Assembly: GCF_013304385.1 (NCBI RefSeq) | Contig: NZ_JAAITU010000003.1 | Coordinates: 62,001 to 126,000, forward strand | Direction: 5' to 3' | Length of the DNA: 64,000 nucleotides | Origin: Blautia glucerasea | Lineage (GTDB): Bacteria; Bacillota; Clostridia; Lachnospirales; Lachnospiraceae | Part shown: positions 36,544 to 45,648 of the stretch, piece by piece | Position numbering within the stretch: position 1 is the first letter of the stretch | How the letters are laid out: each line of letters begins with the position of its first letter | Made by a program: the position numbers and the translations under genes | Notes under the pieces: generated by a model | The model's database searches: none | What the model was told of the DNA's origin: nothing | What the model saw: only the letters and a program-made list of their open reading frames with translations

Positions 36544-36575
36544 AACATTAGAGTTGGTTCTAATGTTGTTTTGTT
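36544..36575 (+). terminator. Second terminator-like hairpin before trpX
   Basis: AACATTAGA (36544-36552) pairs with TCTAATGTT (36559-36567), followed by GTTTTGTT. It lies between the structured element and the trpX ribosome site. The T-run is interrupted, so it may be a weak terminator or only a hairpin. Confidence 0.4.
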
Positions 36576-36613
36576 AGTACACAGGTTCAGCGGATCAAGA
36601 AAGGAGAACGAAA

Positions 36614-37642
36614 ATGAAAAAAAAGATGATGGTATGTGTAATGGCAGCAATGGCAGCAACAGCAATGATGACAGCAACTGTAATGGCAGATGACTTCAAG
36701 ATCGGTATCTGCAATTATGTGGATGATGCATCCCTGAATCAGATTGTAGATAATCTTCAGACAAAACTGGAAGAGATTGGTAAAGAAAAAGGTGTAAATT
36801 TTGATATTTCTTATGAAAACTGTAATGCAGATGCAAATGTTATGGAGCAGATCATTTCTGATTTTCAGGCAGATGGCGTAGACTTAATGGTTGGTGTAGC
36901 TACACCTGTTGCAATGCGTATGCAGTCTATGACAGAAGGCACAGATACACCGGTTGTATTTTCCGCAGTTACAGATCCTGTAGGCGCAGGACTGGTAGAA
37001 TCCTTGGAAGAGCCGGGAGCAAATATTACAGGTACTTCAGATTATCTTGACACAGCATCTGTGATGAATCTGATCCTTGCTGTGAATCCGGATGTGAAAA
37101 AAGTAGGTCTTTTATATGATGTAGGACAGGATTCCTCTGCAACGGCTATTGAGGAAGCAAAAGCATTCCTGGAGGAGAAAGATATTGAGGTTGTAGAGCG
37201 TACAGGTACCACAACAGATGAGGTACAGCTGGCAGCAGATGCATTGGTTGCAGACGGTGTGGATGCAGTATTTACACCTACAGACAATACCATTATGACA
37301 GCAGAGCTTTCAATTTATGAGAAATTTATGGAGGCAGGGATCCCTCAGTATACAGGAGCTGATTCCTTTGCATTAAACGGAGCTTTCATGGGATATGGAG
37401 TTGATTATGCAAATCTTGGGCAGGAAACAGCAGACATGGTAAGCCAGATCCTTCTGGATGGCGCAGATCCGGCTGCTACACCTGTTAAAACTTTTGATAA
37501 TGGTACAGCAACCATCAATACAGAGACATGTGAAGGTCTTGGACTGGATCTTGAACAGGTTAAGGCGGCTTTTGAGCCACACTGCACACAGATTAAAGAA
37601 ATCACAACTGCTGAAAGCTTTGATGAGCTGAATGCTGACTGA
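36614..37642 (+). CDS. trpX: ABC transporter substrate-binding protein, tryptophan type (TrpX-like)
   Basis: A 342-residue secreted binding protein of the ABC_sub_bind (DUF534) family. A signal peptide is evident (KKKMM then a hydrophobic stretch ending TATVMA-DD); no lipobox cysteine is seen. Family marks: NVMEQIISDFQADGVDLMVG, TPVVFSAVTDPVGAGLV, GTSDYLDT and DAVFTPTDNTIM. With the permease and ATPase that follow, and a Trp T-box ahead, it fits the TrpXYZ tryptophan uptake system; the substrate rests on the T-box specifier. AAAGGAGAACG precedes the ATG. Confidence 0.85.
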   Translation: MKKKMMVCVMAAMAATAMMTATVMADDFKIGICNYVDDASLNQIVDNLQTKLEEIGKEKGVNFDISYENCNADANVMEQIISDFQADGVDLMVGVATPVAMRMQSMTEGTDTPVVFSAVTDPVGAGLVESLEEPGANITGTSDYLDTASVMNLILAVNPDVKKVGLLYDVGQDSSATAIEEAKAFLEEKDIEVVERTGTTTDEVQLAADALVADGVDAVFTPTDNTIMTAELSIYEKFMEAGIPQYTGADSFALNGAFMGYGVDYANLGQETADMVSQILLDGADPAATPVKTFDNGTATINTETCEGLGLDLEQVKAAFEPHCTQIKEITTAESFDELNAD

Positions 37643-37657
37643 TCGGAGGAATTTATT

Positions 37658-38584
37658 GTGAATATCGCAACCATTCTAACACTGGGAGAGACTGCATTAA
37701 AGCTGGGACTTATTTGTTCCCTTACAGTTCTGGCGCTGTTTCTCAGCTATTCCATGCTGAACGTATGTGACTTGTCAACCGATGGCTGTTTTACGCTTGG
37801 AGCAGCAGTAGGGGCAACCGTAGCAATCAGCGGACACCCGTTTTTATCCATTCCTGCAGCTATGGCTGCAGGTGTAGGTTCCGGTTTTGTAACTGCGATC
37901 CTGCAGACTAAAATGGGCGTGGACAGTCTTCTTGCCGGGATCATTGTGAATACAGGATTGTATTCTGTGAATATTGCAGTGATGGGAGGCTCCTCCCTTT
38001 TGAATATGAACAGGACCACCACCGTATTTACGATGATGAAGGATGCACTGAAAGGTACCCCTCTCCAGGGAAGGACAGAGATCCTGGTCGCACTGATCGC
38101 AGTAGTGATCGTGGTTGCGTTCCTTGTATTTTTCCTGAAAACAAGACTTGGTCTTGCGATCCGGGCTACCGGAAATAATCCGGATATGGTTAAATCTTCT
38201 TCTATTAATCCGGTATTTACCACCATTGTAGGGCTTTGTGTGGCCAATTCCTTTACAGCACTTTCCGGATGCCTGCTGGCCCAGTCACAGAAGTCTGTAG
38301 ATATTAATATTGGTCAGGGTATGGTGACCATCGCCCTGGCATCCCTTCTGATCGGAGGAACCATCCTGGGCAAGGGGGGCATTTTGCTTCGGGCTGTTGG
38401 AATGGTTTTGGGTGCCTTCATTTTCAGGCTTGTATATACCATTGCGCTTAGACTGAATATGCCTGCATTTATGCTGAAACTGGTTTCTTCTGTGATCGTA
38501 GTCCTGGCAATCTCAGGCCCATATCTGAAGAAACAATGGCCGCAGATACGAAGAAGGATGACACACAAGAAGGGAGGTATCTGA
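37658..38584 (+). CDS. trpY: ABC transporter permease (TrpY-like)
   Basis: A 308-residue membrane permease of the branched-chain/LivH-like type, with eight to ten helices. It shows NVCDLSTDGCFTLGAAVGA at the N-terminus, GVDSLLAGIIVNTGLYSVN, LGLAIRATGNNPDMVK, in the region where permeases contact the ATPase, and GQGMVTIALASLLIGGTI. It starts with GTG at 37658, seven bases after GGAGGA. Between TrpX (16 bp before) and the ATPase (3 bp after) in one operon. Confidence 0.88.
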   Translation: MNIATILTLGETALKLGLICSLTVLALFLSYSMLNVCDLSTDGCFTLGAAVGATVAISGHPFLSIPAAMAAGVGSGFVTAILQTKMGVDSLLAGIIVNTGLYSVNIAVMGGSSLLNMNRTTTVFTMMKDALKGTPLQGRTEILVALIAVVIVVAFLVFFLKTRLGLAIRATGNNPDMVKSSSINPVFTTIVGLCVANSFTALSGCLLAQSQKSVDINIGQGMVTIALASLLIGGTILGKGGILLRAVGMVLGAFIFRLVYTIALRLNMPAFMLKLVSSVIVVLAISGPYLKKQWPQIRRRMTHKKGGI

Positions 38585-38587
38585 CAG

Positions 38588-39385
38588 ATGCTGGAATTAA
38601 ACCATATTTCCAAAACCTTTAATCCGGGAACTGTAAATGAAAAAAAGGCCTTAAGTGATCTGTCTCTTTCTCTGAAGCCAGGTGATTTTGCTACGATCAT
38701 CGGTTCTAACGGAGCCGGAAAATCTACCTTGTTCAATGCGATCTGCGGGGATTTTCTCACGGATTCAGGATCTATTGTTCTGGATGGACAGGATATTACC
38801 TTTGTGCCACAGCATATCCGCTCCAAAAGTATCGGACGGCTGTATCAGGACCCTATGAGGGGGACGGCACCAGGAATGACCATTGAGGAGAATCTTGCAC
38901 TGGCAGCTGGCAGAGGTGGATGGCTTTCTCATGTATCCAAAGCAGACAAGGAAAGGTTCAGGGAACAGCTTGCACTTCTGGATATTGGGCTTGAGAACCG
39001 GATGTCGCAGCCGGTAGGACTTCTTTCCGGAGGACAGAGGCAGGCTTTAAGTCTTCTGATGGATACCATGAATCCACCTAAGCTGCTGCTTCTTGATGAG
39101 CATACAGCAGCACTGGATCCGGGTACAGCAGCTAAGGTGCTGGCAATGACAAAAAGGGTGGTGGAAGAGAATCATCTTACCTGTCTAATGATCACTCACA
39201 ATATGTATTCAGCTCTGGAACTGGGAAATCGCACGTTGATGATGGACAGCGGCAGGATTGTGCTGGATATCAGTGGAAAAGAAAGAGAAGGCCTGACAGT
39301 TGCCGGCCTTCTGGAAAAATTCAATGCAGGAGCAGGTAAAAAATTGGATAATGACAGAATCCTGCTTTCAGGAAAAGATAATTAA
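38588..39385 (+). CDS. trpZ: ABC transporter ATP-binding protein (TrpZ-like)
   Basis: A 265-residue ATPase driving the transporter. Walker A GSNGAGKSTLF, signature LSGGQRQALSLLM, Walker B LLLLDEHTAALDP and a switch histidine in MITHNMYSA are present. Start ATG 3 bp after the permease stop with GGGAGG upstream. Last gene of the T-box-controlled operon; the terminator appears to lie within the 3' end of the convergent tmcAL gene. Confidence 0.9.
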   Translation: MLELNHISKTFNPGTVNEKKALSDLSLSLKPGDFATIIGSNGAGKSTLFNAICGDFLTDSGSIVLDGQDITFVPQHIRSKSIGRLYQDPMRGTAPGMTIEENLALAAGRGGWLSHVSKADKERFREQLALLDIGLENRMSQPVGLLSGGQRQALSLLMDTMNPPKLLLLDEHTAALDPGTAAKVLAMTKRVVEENHLTCLMITHNMYSALELGNRTLMMDSGRIVLDISGKEREGLTVAGLLEKFNAGAGKKLDNDRILLSGKDN

Positions 39386-39438
39386 ATCGTAACGATTCAG
39401 TATGCGTACACTTCCTGCCAAATAGTTACATTAAATCA

Positions 39439-40647
39439 TTATAAGACGACCACCGGCTGGCTGTATTCATGAATGAAAGGCTGGCCGGTTTTTTGTGAAA
39501 GCATGGTCTGATACAGATTAGAAGCAAAAACAGTTTCCTGAAACAGATTATTTTCTGTAGGGGGCAGCAGTAAAGCGGCATCTGCTGCCTTTGATAGAAG
39601 AGGCATGGAGCCTCTTTTTTTTATTTGGGATAAAAGGCTGCTGCTGGCCTTACGAAAACCAAGAATGCGTGCATAATGAAAATCGCTGGGAGTGTGTCGG
39701 ATCTGAAGCAGGGCATGAAGCAGTGCACGCTGAATGCGGGCCTGGGTCATATTCTTCGTTTTAACCTTAGCAGCAAATTCAGTAAATGTGCTATATTCCC
39801 AGGCACAGGTACAGATCCGCCTTGCAAGATCCTCGTTCATATCCAGATACTGCTGAAGAGAATCTGGTGTTTCCAGGAGAAGACGATATCTGTAAAGAGG
39901 ATCCAGGTCACTTTCTTTTAAATACAACCCTTCCTCGATTGCCTTTTTAAAAATAGAAAAGGAAGGCGATGGAATCAGATCCTGAAAACAAGCCAAAGGC
40001 TCCTTAAAAATCCGGGTGCGTATACCGGAAGCTGAAGGAAAAGTATCTGACAGATCAGTGTCATGGTAGCCGCTGCCTTCTCTTTGCAGGGCGTAAGGAT
40101 GGATGGAACTTTTCAGGGAGAGAATCGCCTTACAGTATTCAATTCCCAGGATAGTATTAGGTTTGGAAAGTAAGGTGGCAAGCTGAGGATTATGAGTATA
40201 AAGGGTAAGGGCATTGCTTCTGGCAGCAGGAAAGGAAAGCCCATCTTTCAAGTTCTTTGTAAGAAGCTGCCTGTATGGCTCTGGTTCTCTGAGCAGGATC
40301 CGGGCAAGCTCCATAAGAAGCTGCGTATCTGTGGATTCACTGCCAAAGCAGAGAACGTCTGTTACGCCAAGGCCTGAGAGCAGGTGTACAGCTCCTTTTG
40401 CAAAGCCTTCGGCACTGGCTGTGGAAACAGAAACAGGCAGCTCCACCACCAGGTCTGCGCCGCAGGATAAAGCCATCCTGGCACGCACATGCTTTGAAAA
40501 AAGGGCAGGAGTGCCCCGCTGCACAAAATCTCCGCTCATGGCGATCACAATATAATCCGCATGAAGCTTCTGGCGGATTTGATCAAGCTGATATTTATGG
40601 CCTGTGTGAAAGGGATTGTATTCGGCAATGATACCTACAGTTTTCAT
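39439..40647 (-). CDS. tmcAL: tRNA(Met) cytidine acetate ligase
   Basis: A 402-residue nucleotidyltransferase-like enzyme (formerly YlbM/DUF795) that makes N4-acetylcytidine at the wobble base of elongator tRNA-Met from acetate and ATP. N-terminal GIIAEYNPFHTGHKYQL holds the HxGH nucleotide motif; AMSGDFVQRGTPALF and LPVSVSTASAEGFAKGAV follow. The start at 40647 is preferred (GAGGTAC ribosome site) over one five codons earlier. It uses acetate, and its divergent neighbours are pta-ackA, an appealing but unproven link. Confidence 0.9.
   Translation of the reverse strand: MKTVGIIAEYNPFHTGHKYQLDQIRQKLHADYIVIAMSGDFVQRGTPALFSKHVRARMALSCGADLVVELPVSVSTASAEGFAKGAVHLLSGLGVTDVLCFGSESTDTQLLMELARILLREPEPYRQLLTKNLKDGLSFPAARSNALTLYTHNPQLATLLSKPNTILGIEYCKAILSLKSSIHPYALQREGSGYHDTDLSDTFPSASGIRTRIFKEPLACFQDLIPSPSFSIFKKAIEEGLYLKESDLDPLYRYRLLLETPDSLQQYLDMNEDLARRICTCAWEYSTFTEFAAKVKTKNMTQARIQRALLHALLQIRHTPSDFHYARILGFRKASSSLLSQIKKRGSMPLLSKAADAALLLPPTENNLFQETVFASNLYQTMLSQKTGQPFIHEYSQPVVVL
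39452..39494 (+). terminator. Terminator of the trpXYZ-like operon, inside the tmcAL 3' end
   Basis: ACCGGC (39452-39457) pairs with GCCGGT (39484-39489) and is followed by TTTTTT on the + strand. It lies within the coding end of the convergent gene, which starts 53 bp after the ATPase stop. Confidence 0.45.
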
Positions 40648-40700
40648 GAAATTGTACCTCATAAAATACGATTATATGGCACATTCTACCATCGAAATGC

Positions 40701-40729
40701 TTGAAATACAAGGCCGGGAGGTTTATAAT
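40701..40729 (+). promoter_or_regulatory. Promoter of pta(-ackA)
   Basis: TTGAAA at 40701-40706, 17-bp spacer, perfect TATAAT at 40724-40729. The start would be near 40736, giving an unusually long leader of about 245 nt that contains two structured repeats before the pta ATG. Confidence 0.6.
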
Positions 40730-40750
40730 ACATTACAGGTATGGCCTGAG

Positions 40751-40845
40751 AAATTCAAGTCGAGCAGCCGCGAGACTTGGCGCGTGATTCTGGTCAGCGT
40801 AAGCTGACATATTCTTTACAGAATCACTGCGCATCCTCGCGGAGC
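40751..40845. repeat. Dispersed repeat, copy 2 (complete palindromic form), pta leader
   Basis: The first 42 nt are identical to 27457-27498. Here the element is complete: CCGCGAG, GCGC and TGATTCTG on the left pair with CAGAATCA (40819-40826), GCGC and CTCGCGG on the right, and an inner GTCAGC-GTAA-GCTGAC hairpin (40793-40808) fills the middle. Confidence 0.75.
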
Positions 40846-40846
40846 G

Positions 40847-40937
40847 TTTATCTCAGTCGGAGATTGGACTCCCACAGAGACGAACTTGTTGTTACTCACC
40901 ACCTGAAAGAGGTGGGAGTCTTCTCGACTGAGATAAA
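40847..40937. repeat. Long hairpin repeat, copy 1, pta leader
   Basis: A perfect 13-bp outer stem TTTATCTCAGTCG (40847-40859) with CGACTGAGATAAA (40925-40937). Inside it GACTCCCAC (40867-40875) pairs with GTGGGAGTC (40912-40920). An alternative hairpin CCACCT (40899-40904) with AGGTGG (40910-40915) competes for the same bases. The minus-strand reading matches the element at 54738-54819. Confidence 0.75.
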
Positions 40938-40974
40938 TTTCTGTCGGGCCAACACTTATGAAAGGAGCTAATGA

Positions 40975-41985
<1,011 letters not shown>

Positions 41986-42078
41986 TCCATCAGATTCTAT
42001 AGCCCATCATATTAAGTACATATTTTGTAACTGTGAAGATAGAAAACTGTTACCATATTTTTTAAGGAGAGTAGAAAA

Positions 42079-43269
42079 ATGAATGTATTGGTAATTAACT
42101 GCGGAAGTTCTTCCCTGAAGTATCAGCTGATCGATTCTGAGACAGAGGCAGTCCTTGCAAAAGGTCTTTGCGAGAGGATCGGTATCGACGGAAGACTTGT
42201 TTACCAGAAAGCTGGCAATGACAAAGAGATCACAGAGGCTTCCATGCCTACTCACAAAGAGGCTATCCAGATGGTACTGGATGCACTGACAAATGACAAG
42301 ACTGGTGCTATCTCCAGTCTGAAAGAGGTTGGTGCTATCGGACATCGTATTGTCCATGGCGGTGAGAAATTTGCTTCCTCTGCAATCATCACAGATGAAA
42401 TGATCGCAGCTGTTGAGGAGTGCAATGATCTGGCACCTCTTCACAATCCTGCAAACCTGATCGGTATCCGCGTATGTGCAGAGCTTATGCCTGGAGTTCC
42501 GCAGGTAGGTGTATTTGATACTGCTTTCCATCAGACAATGCCTGCAAAAGCATATCTGTACGGACTTCCTATTGAATATTATAAGAAATATAAAGTAAGA
42601 AGATATGGCTTCCACGGTACATCCCACAGCTTTGTATCCAAACGTGCGGTTGAGTTCCTTGGCCTTGATAAGGACAATTCTAAAGTGATCGTCTGCCACC
42701 TGGGCAATGGTTCTTCCATCAGCGCTGTACAGAATGGCAAATGTGTGGACACAACTATGGGTCTTACCCCTCTTGAAGGTGTAGTAATGGGTACACGTTC
42801 CGGTAACATTGATCCGGCTATCGTTGAGTACATTGCAAAGAAAGAGAACCTGGATCTTGCAGGCGTTATGAATGTCCTGAATAAGAAATCAGGTCTTCAG
42901 GGTATGTCCGGTGTATCCAGTGATATGCGTGACCTGAGAGCTGCAGCTGCAGAAGGCAACGAAGATGCCAAGAATGCTATTGAGGTTCTTTGCTATGGCA
43001 TTGCCAAGTTTGTAGGCGGCTATGTGGCAGCTATGAATGGTGTAGATGCTATCGTATTTACTGCAGGTATTGGTGAGAATGTAGGCATGATCCGTGAAAA
43101 GGTATGCTCATATCTTGGATTCCTTGGCGTTAAGCTGGATGCAGAAGCAAACGAGGCAATGGGAGAAGAAGTAGTGATTTCTGCTGCTGATTCCGCTGTA
43201 AAGGTTGCAGTTATTCCTACTAACGAAGAACTGGCAATCTGCCGTGATACAGTTGCTCTTGTTAAATAA
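42079..43269 (+). CDS. ackA: Acetate kinase
   Basis: A 396-residue ASKHA kinase making ATP and acetate from acetyl phosphate. Signatures: VLVINCGSSSLKYQL at the N-terminus, GHRIVHGGEKF, FDTAFHQTMP, YGFHGTSHSFVSKRA, HLGNGSSISAV and FTAGIGENVGMIRE. Standard length. Second gene after pta; AAGGAGAGTAG precedes the ATG, and a good terminator follows. Confidence 0.98.
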   Translation: MNVLVINCGSSSLKYQLIDSETEAVLAKGLCERIGIDGRLVYQKAGNDKEITEASMPTHKEAIQMVLDALTNDKTGAISSLKEVGAIGHRIVHGGEKFASSAIITDEMIAAVEECNDLAPLHNPANLIGIRVCAELMPGVPQVGVFDTAFHQTMPAKAYLYGLPIEYYKKYKVRRYGFHGTSHSFVSKRAVEFLGLDKDNSKVIVCHLGNGSSISAVQNGKCVDTTMGLTPLEGVVMGTRSGNIDPAIVEYIAKKENLDLAGVMNVLNKKSGLQGMSGVSSDMRDLRAAAAEGNEDAKNAIEVLCYGIAKFVGGYVAAMNGVDAIVFTAGIGENVGMIREKVCSYLGFLGVKLDAEANEAMGEEVVISAADSAVKVAVIPTNEELAICRDTVALVK

Positions 43270-43292
43270 TTCCATGCAGCATTCTTAAGAAT

Positions 43293-43327
43293 AAATGGGG
43301 ATGTGCCTTGGGCAGATCCCCATTTTT
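43293..43327 (+). terminator. Terminator of pta-ackA
   Basis: AAATGGGGAT (43293-43302) pairs with ATCCCCATTT (43316-43325), followed by TTT. Confidence 0.75.
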
Positions 43328-43391
43328 ATGACTGTTACAGCAAATTTCATAAAAAGCAACATTTTTTTCATAAAAAGCCGCAATTTATACG

Positions 43392-43420
43392 TTGACAAAA
43401 TACAAAGCCAACGGTATAAT
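43392..43420 (+). promoter_or_regulatory. Perfect consensus promoter for yceD-rpmF
   Basis: TTGACA at 43392-43397, 17-bp spacer, TATAAT at 43415-43420, both exact consensus. Start near 43427, about 20 nt ahead of the yceD ATG. Confidence 0.75.
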
Positions 43421-43446
43421 TGATTGAGTGTGGATAGGAGATAATT

Positions 43447-43974
43447 ATGCGGATTCATTTATCGGATATTTCGTCCAGTGAAGGTAAGTGCATACAGCAG
43501 TCCGTTCCTTTTGAGATGGATCGGATTTCTTTTCAGGCAGGTACATATCCTGTTCTGGCGAAGAAACCGGTAGAGCTTTGTATTACTAATACCGGAGACC
43601 GGATTCTGGAACTGACAGGACATGGACAGATCACAGTGTCGATTCCATGTGACAGATGTCTGGAGGAAGTTTCAGTAGATATTCCTTTTCAGATCCAGAG
43701 AAAGCTGGATATGAAGCTTACGGAAGAAGAACGGATAAATGATCTGGATGAGAGCAGCTATCTCACAGGTATGGACCTGGATGTGGACCAATTGGTCTAT
43801 CTTGAGGTACTGATGGGCTGGCCCTTAAAGGTTTTATGCAGAGAGGATTGCAAAGGTATCTGCAGCCAATGTGGGAAAAACCTTAATGACGGTCCCTGCG
43901 GATGTGTGGATGAGCCTAAGGATCCCCGCATGGCAGCTATCAGTGATATATTCAGTAAATTTAAGGAGGTGTAA
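43447..43974 (+). CDS. DUF177 (YceD) protein
   Basis: A 175-residue member of the DUF177/YceD family, nearly always found directly before rpmF and thought to act in 23S rRNA or large-subunit maturation. Markers: ITVSIPCDRCLEEV, the acidic SSYLTGMDLDVDQLVYLE region, and a cysteine-rich end LCREDCKGICSQCGKNLNDGP, which probably binds zinc. rpmF begins 3 bp after the stop. ATG after TAGGAGATAATT. Confidence 0.9.
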   Translation: MRIHLSDISSSEGKCIQQSVPFEMDRISFQAGTYPVLAKKPVELCITNTGDRILELTGHGQITVSIPCDRCLEEVSVDIPFQIQRKLDMKLTEEERINDLDESSYLTGMDLDVDQLVYLEVLMGWPLKVLCREDCKGICSQCGKNLNDGPCGCVDEPKDPRMAAISDIFSKFKEV

Positions 43975-43977
43975 CCA

Positions 43978-44160
43978 ATGTCCATCTGCCCAAAGAATAA
44001 ATCTTCCAAAGCAAGACGTGATAAGAGAAGAGCAAACTGGAAAATGAGCGCTCCGAATCTTGTAAAATGCAGCAAATGTGGTGCTCTGATGATGCCACAC
44101 AGAGTTTGCAAGGCTTGTGGAAGCTATAACAAAAAAGAGATCATTAAGGTTGAAGACTAA
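43978..44160 (+). CDS. rpmF: 50S ribosomal protein L32
   Basis: A 60-residue ribosomal protein: basic N-terminus ICPKNKSSKARRDKRRANW, then KCSKCGALMMPHRVCKACG with two CxxC pairs, the zinc-binding form of L32. Starts 3 bp after the DUF177 stop, with AAGGAGGTG. In many Firmicutes plsX follows; here plsX is about 9.5 kb away. Confidence 0.97.
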   Translation: MSICPKNKSSKARRDKRRANWKMSAPNLVKCSKCGALMMPHRVCKACGSYNKKEIIKVED

Positions 44161-44181
44161 TTCAACACTGCAGAAATGATT

Positions 44182-44258
44182 CAAGGGGCTGTGGCATTAA
44201 CAGCGGACATGGATAAGAAGTATTCGTGGCTGGTGTTAATGTTGCAGCCCCTTGTTTT
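44182..44258 (+). terminator. Terminator of yceD-rpmF
   Basis: Long stem: CAAGGGGCTG (44182-44191) with CAGCCCCTTG (44245-44254), extended inside by CATTAACA with TGTTAATG, followed by TTTTG. Confidence 0.7.
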
Positions 44259-44277
44259 GGGGTAAAAGGGGGTAAAT

Positions 44278-45648
44278 ATGAAAAAAGAGGCAAAAACCGC
44301 AGTGAATCAGATCACAGAAGGAGTGATCTGGAAACAGCTGCTTTTATTTTTCTTTCCAATTGTTTTCGGTACATTTTTTCAGCAGATCTATAATACGGCA
44401 GATACCATTGTGGTGGGCCGCTTTGTAGGAAAACAGGCACTGGCTGCAGTAGGCGGTTCCACCACTGTGATCGTGAACCTGGCAGTCGGTCTGTTTGTAG
44501 GCCTGTCTTCTGGTGCGTCTGTGATCCTTGCACAGTTTTACGGGGCTAAGGATGATGACAGCCTGGAGAAAACTCTTCACACAGCATTCGCATTTTCTAT
44601 CATTGGAAGCATTGTGCTGGGAGTGATTGGCTATGCCGGCTCCAGATGGATGCTGCAGATCATGGATACACCGGCAGATGTGCTGGAAGATTCTGTATTA
44701 TATCTGCATATTTATTTTATAGGCATGCTTTCTAACCTTCTATATAATATGGGAGCAGGGATTCTCCGTGCAGTAGGAGATTCCAAACGTCCTTTGTATG
44801 TACTGATCATTACATGTACTGTAAATATTATCCTGGATCTTCTTCTTGTGATCGGATTTGGTCTGGGCGTTCTTGGTGTGGCTGCTGCAACAGTGATCTC
44901 TCAGGCGATCAGTGCGGTTATTGTGATAGTAATGCTGCTGAAAACGAAAGAAAGCTACCGGTTGATTCCATTCAGGATTCGCTTTCACAGCCGTTATCTG
45001 AAAGCAATTCTCAGGATCGGAATACCGGCAGCTCTTGAATCTACCATGTATAATGTGTCAAATTTGATCATCCAGGTATATGTTAATAAGCTGGGTACAG
45101 ATACTGTGGCTGCCTGGGGAACCTTAAGCAAGATCGACGCCTTTTTCTGGATGGTGTTGAATGCTTTCGGCATATCCATAACAACATTTGTGGGACAAAA
45201 TTACGGGGCCGGAAAATTTACAAGAATGAAAAAGAGTGTGCGTATCTGCATGATCATGGCCTTGTTCTCCTCAGTAGCCATCAGCGGTACGATCATTCTT
45301 TTTGGAAAAGAACTTTTCGGACTGTTTATTTCTGATCAGAAGGTGCTTCAGATCGGAGTACATATGATCTTCCGTATGCTTCCTGCCTATTCCATATTTG
45401 TAGTGATCAGCATCCTGTCCGGTGCACTTAGGGGTGCTGGAAAGGTGCTGATCCCTATGGTACTTACCTGTGGAGGTGTATGTACGCTCAGACTCCTTTG
45501 GTTGTTTACTATGGTACCCAGATATCCTGGAATCGATACCATTATGCTCAGCTATCCTATTTCCTGGAGTATTACTGCTACATTGTTTGTTATCTATTAT
45601 TTAAAAAGATTTCCCAAAAGTTATCCTGAAGCTGGTCAGAATGCCTGA
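44278..45648 (+). CDS. MATE family efflux transporter (second copy)
   Basis: A 456-residue exporter with twelve predicted spans. Marks: FPIVFGTFFQQIYNTADTIV, GRFVGKQALAAVGGS, SSGASVILAQFYGAK, and in the second half GIPAALESTMYNVSNLIIQ and FVGQNYGAG. It belongs to the DinF/NorM-like clostridial group and is clearly different from the MATE protein at 3249. Substrate unknown. Its stop lies inside the convergent GH2 gene (13-bp overlap). ATG after AAAAGGGGGTAAAT. Confidence 0.92.
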   Translation: MKKEAKTAVNQITEGVIWKQLLLFFFPIVFGTFFQQIYNTADTIVVGRFVGKQALAAVGGSTTVIVNLAVGLFVGLSSGASVILAQFYGAKDDDSLEKTLHTAFAFSIIGSIVLGVIGYAGSRWMLQIMDTPADVLEDSVLYLHIYFIGMLSNLLYNMGAGILRAVGDSKRPLYVLIITCTVNIILDLLLVIGFGLGVLGVAAATVISQAISAVIVIVMLLKTKESYRLIPFRIRFHSRYLKAILRIGIPAALESTMYNVSNLIIQVYVNKLGTDTVAAWGTLSKIDAFFWMVLNAFGISITTFVGQNYGAGKFTRMKKSVRICMIMALFSSVAISGTIILFGKELFGLFISDQKVLQIGVHMIFRMLPAYSIFVVISILSGALRGAGKVLIPMVLTCGGVCTLRLLWLFTMVPRYPGIDTIMLSYPISWSITATLFVIYYLKRFPKSYPEAGQNA

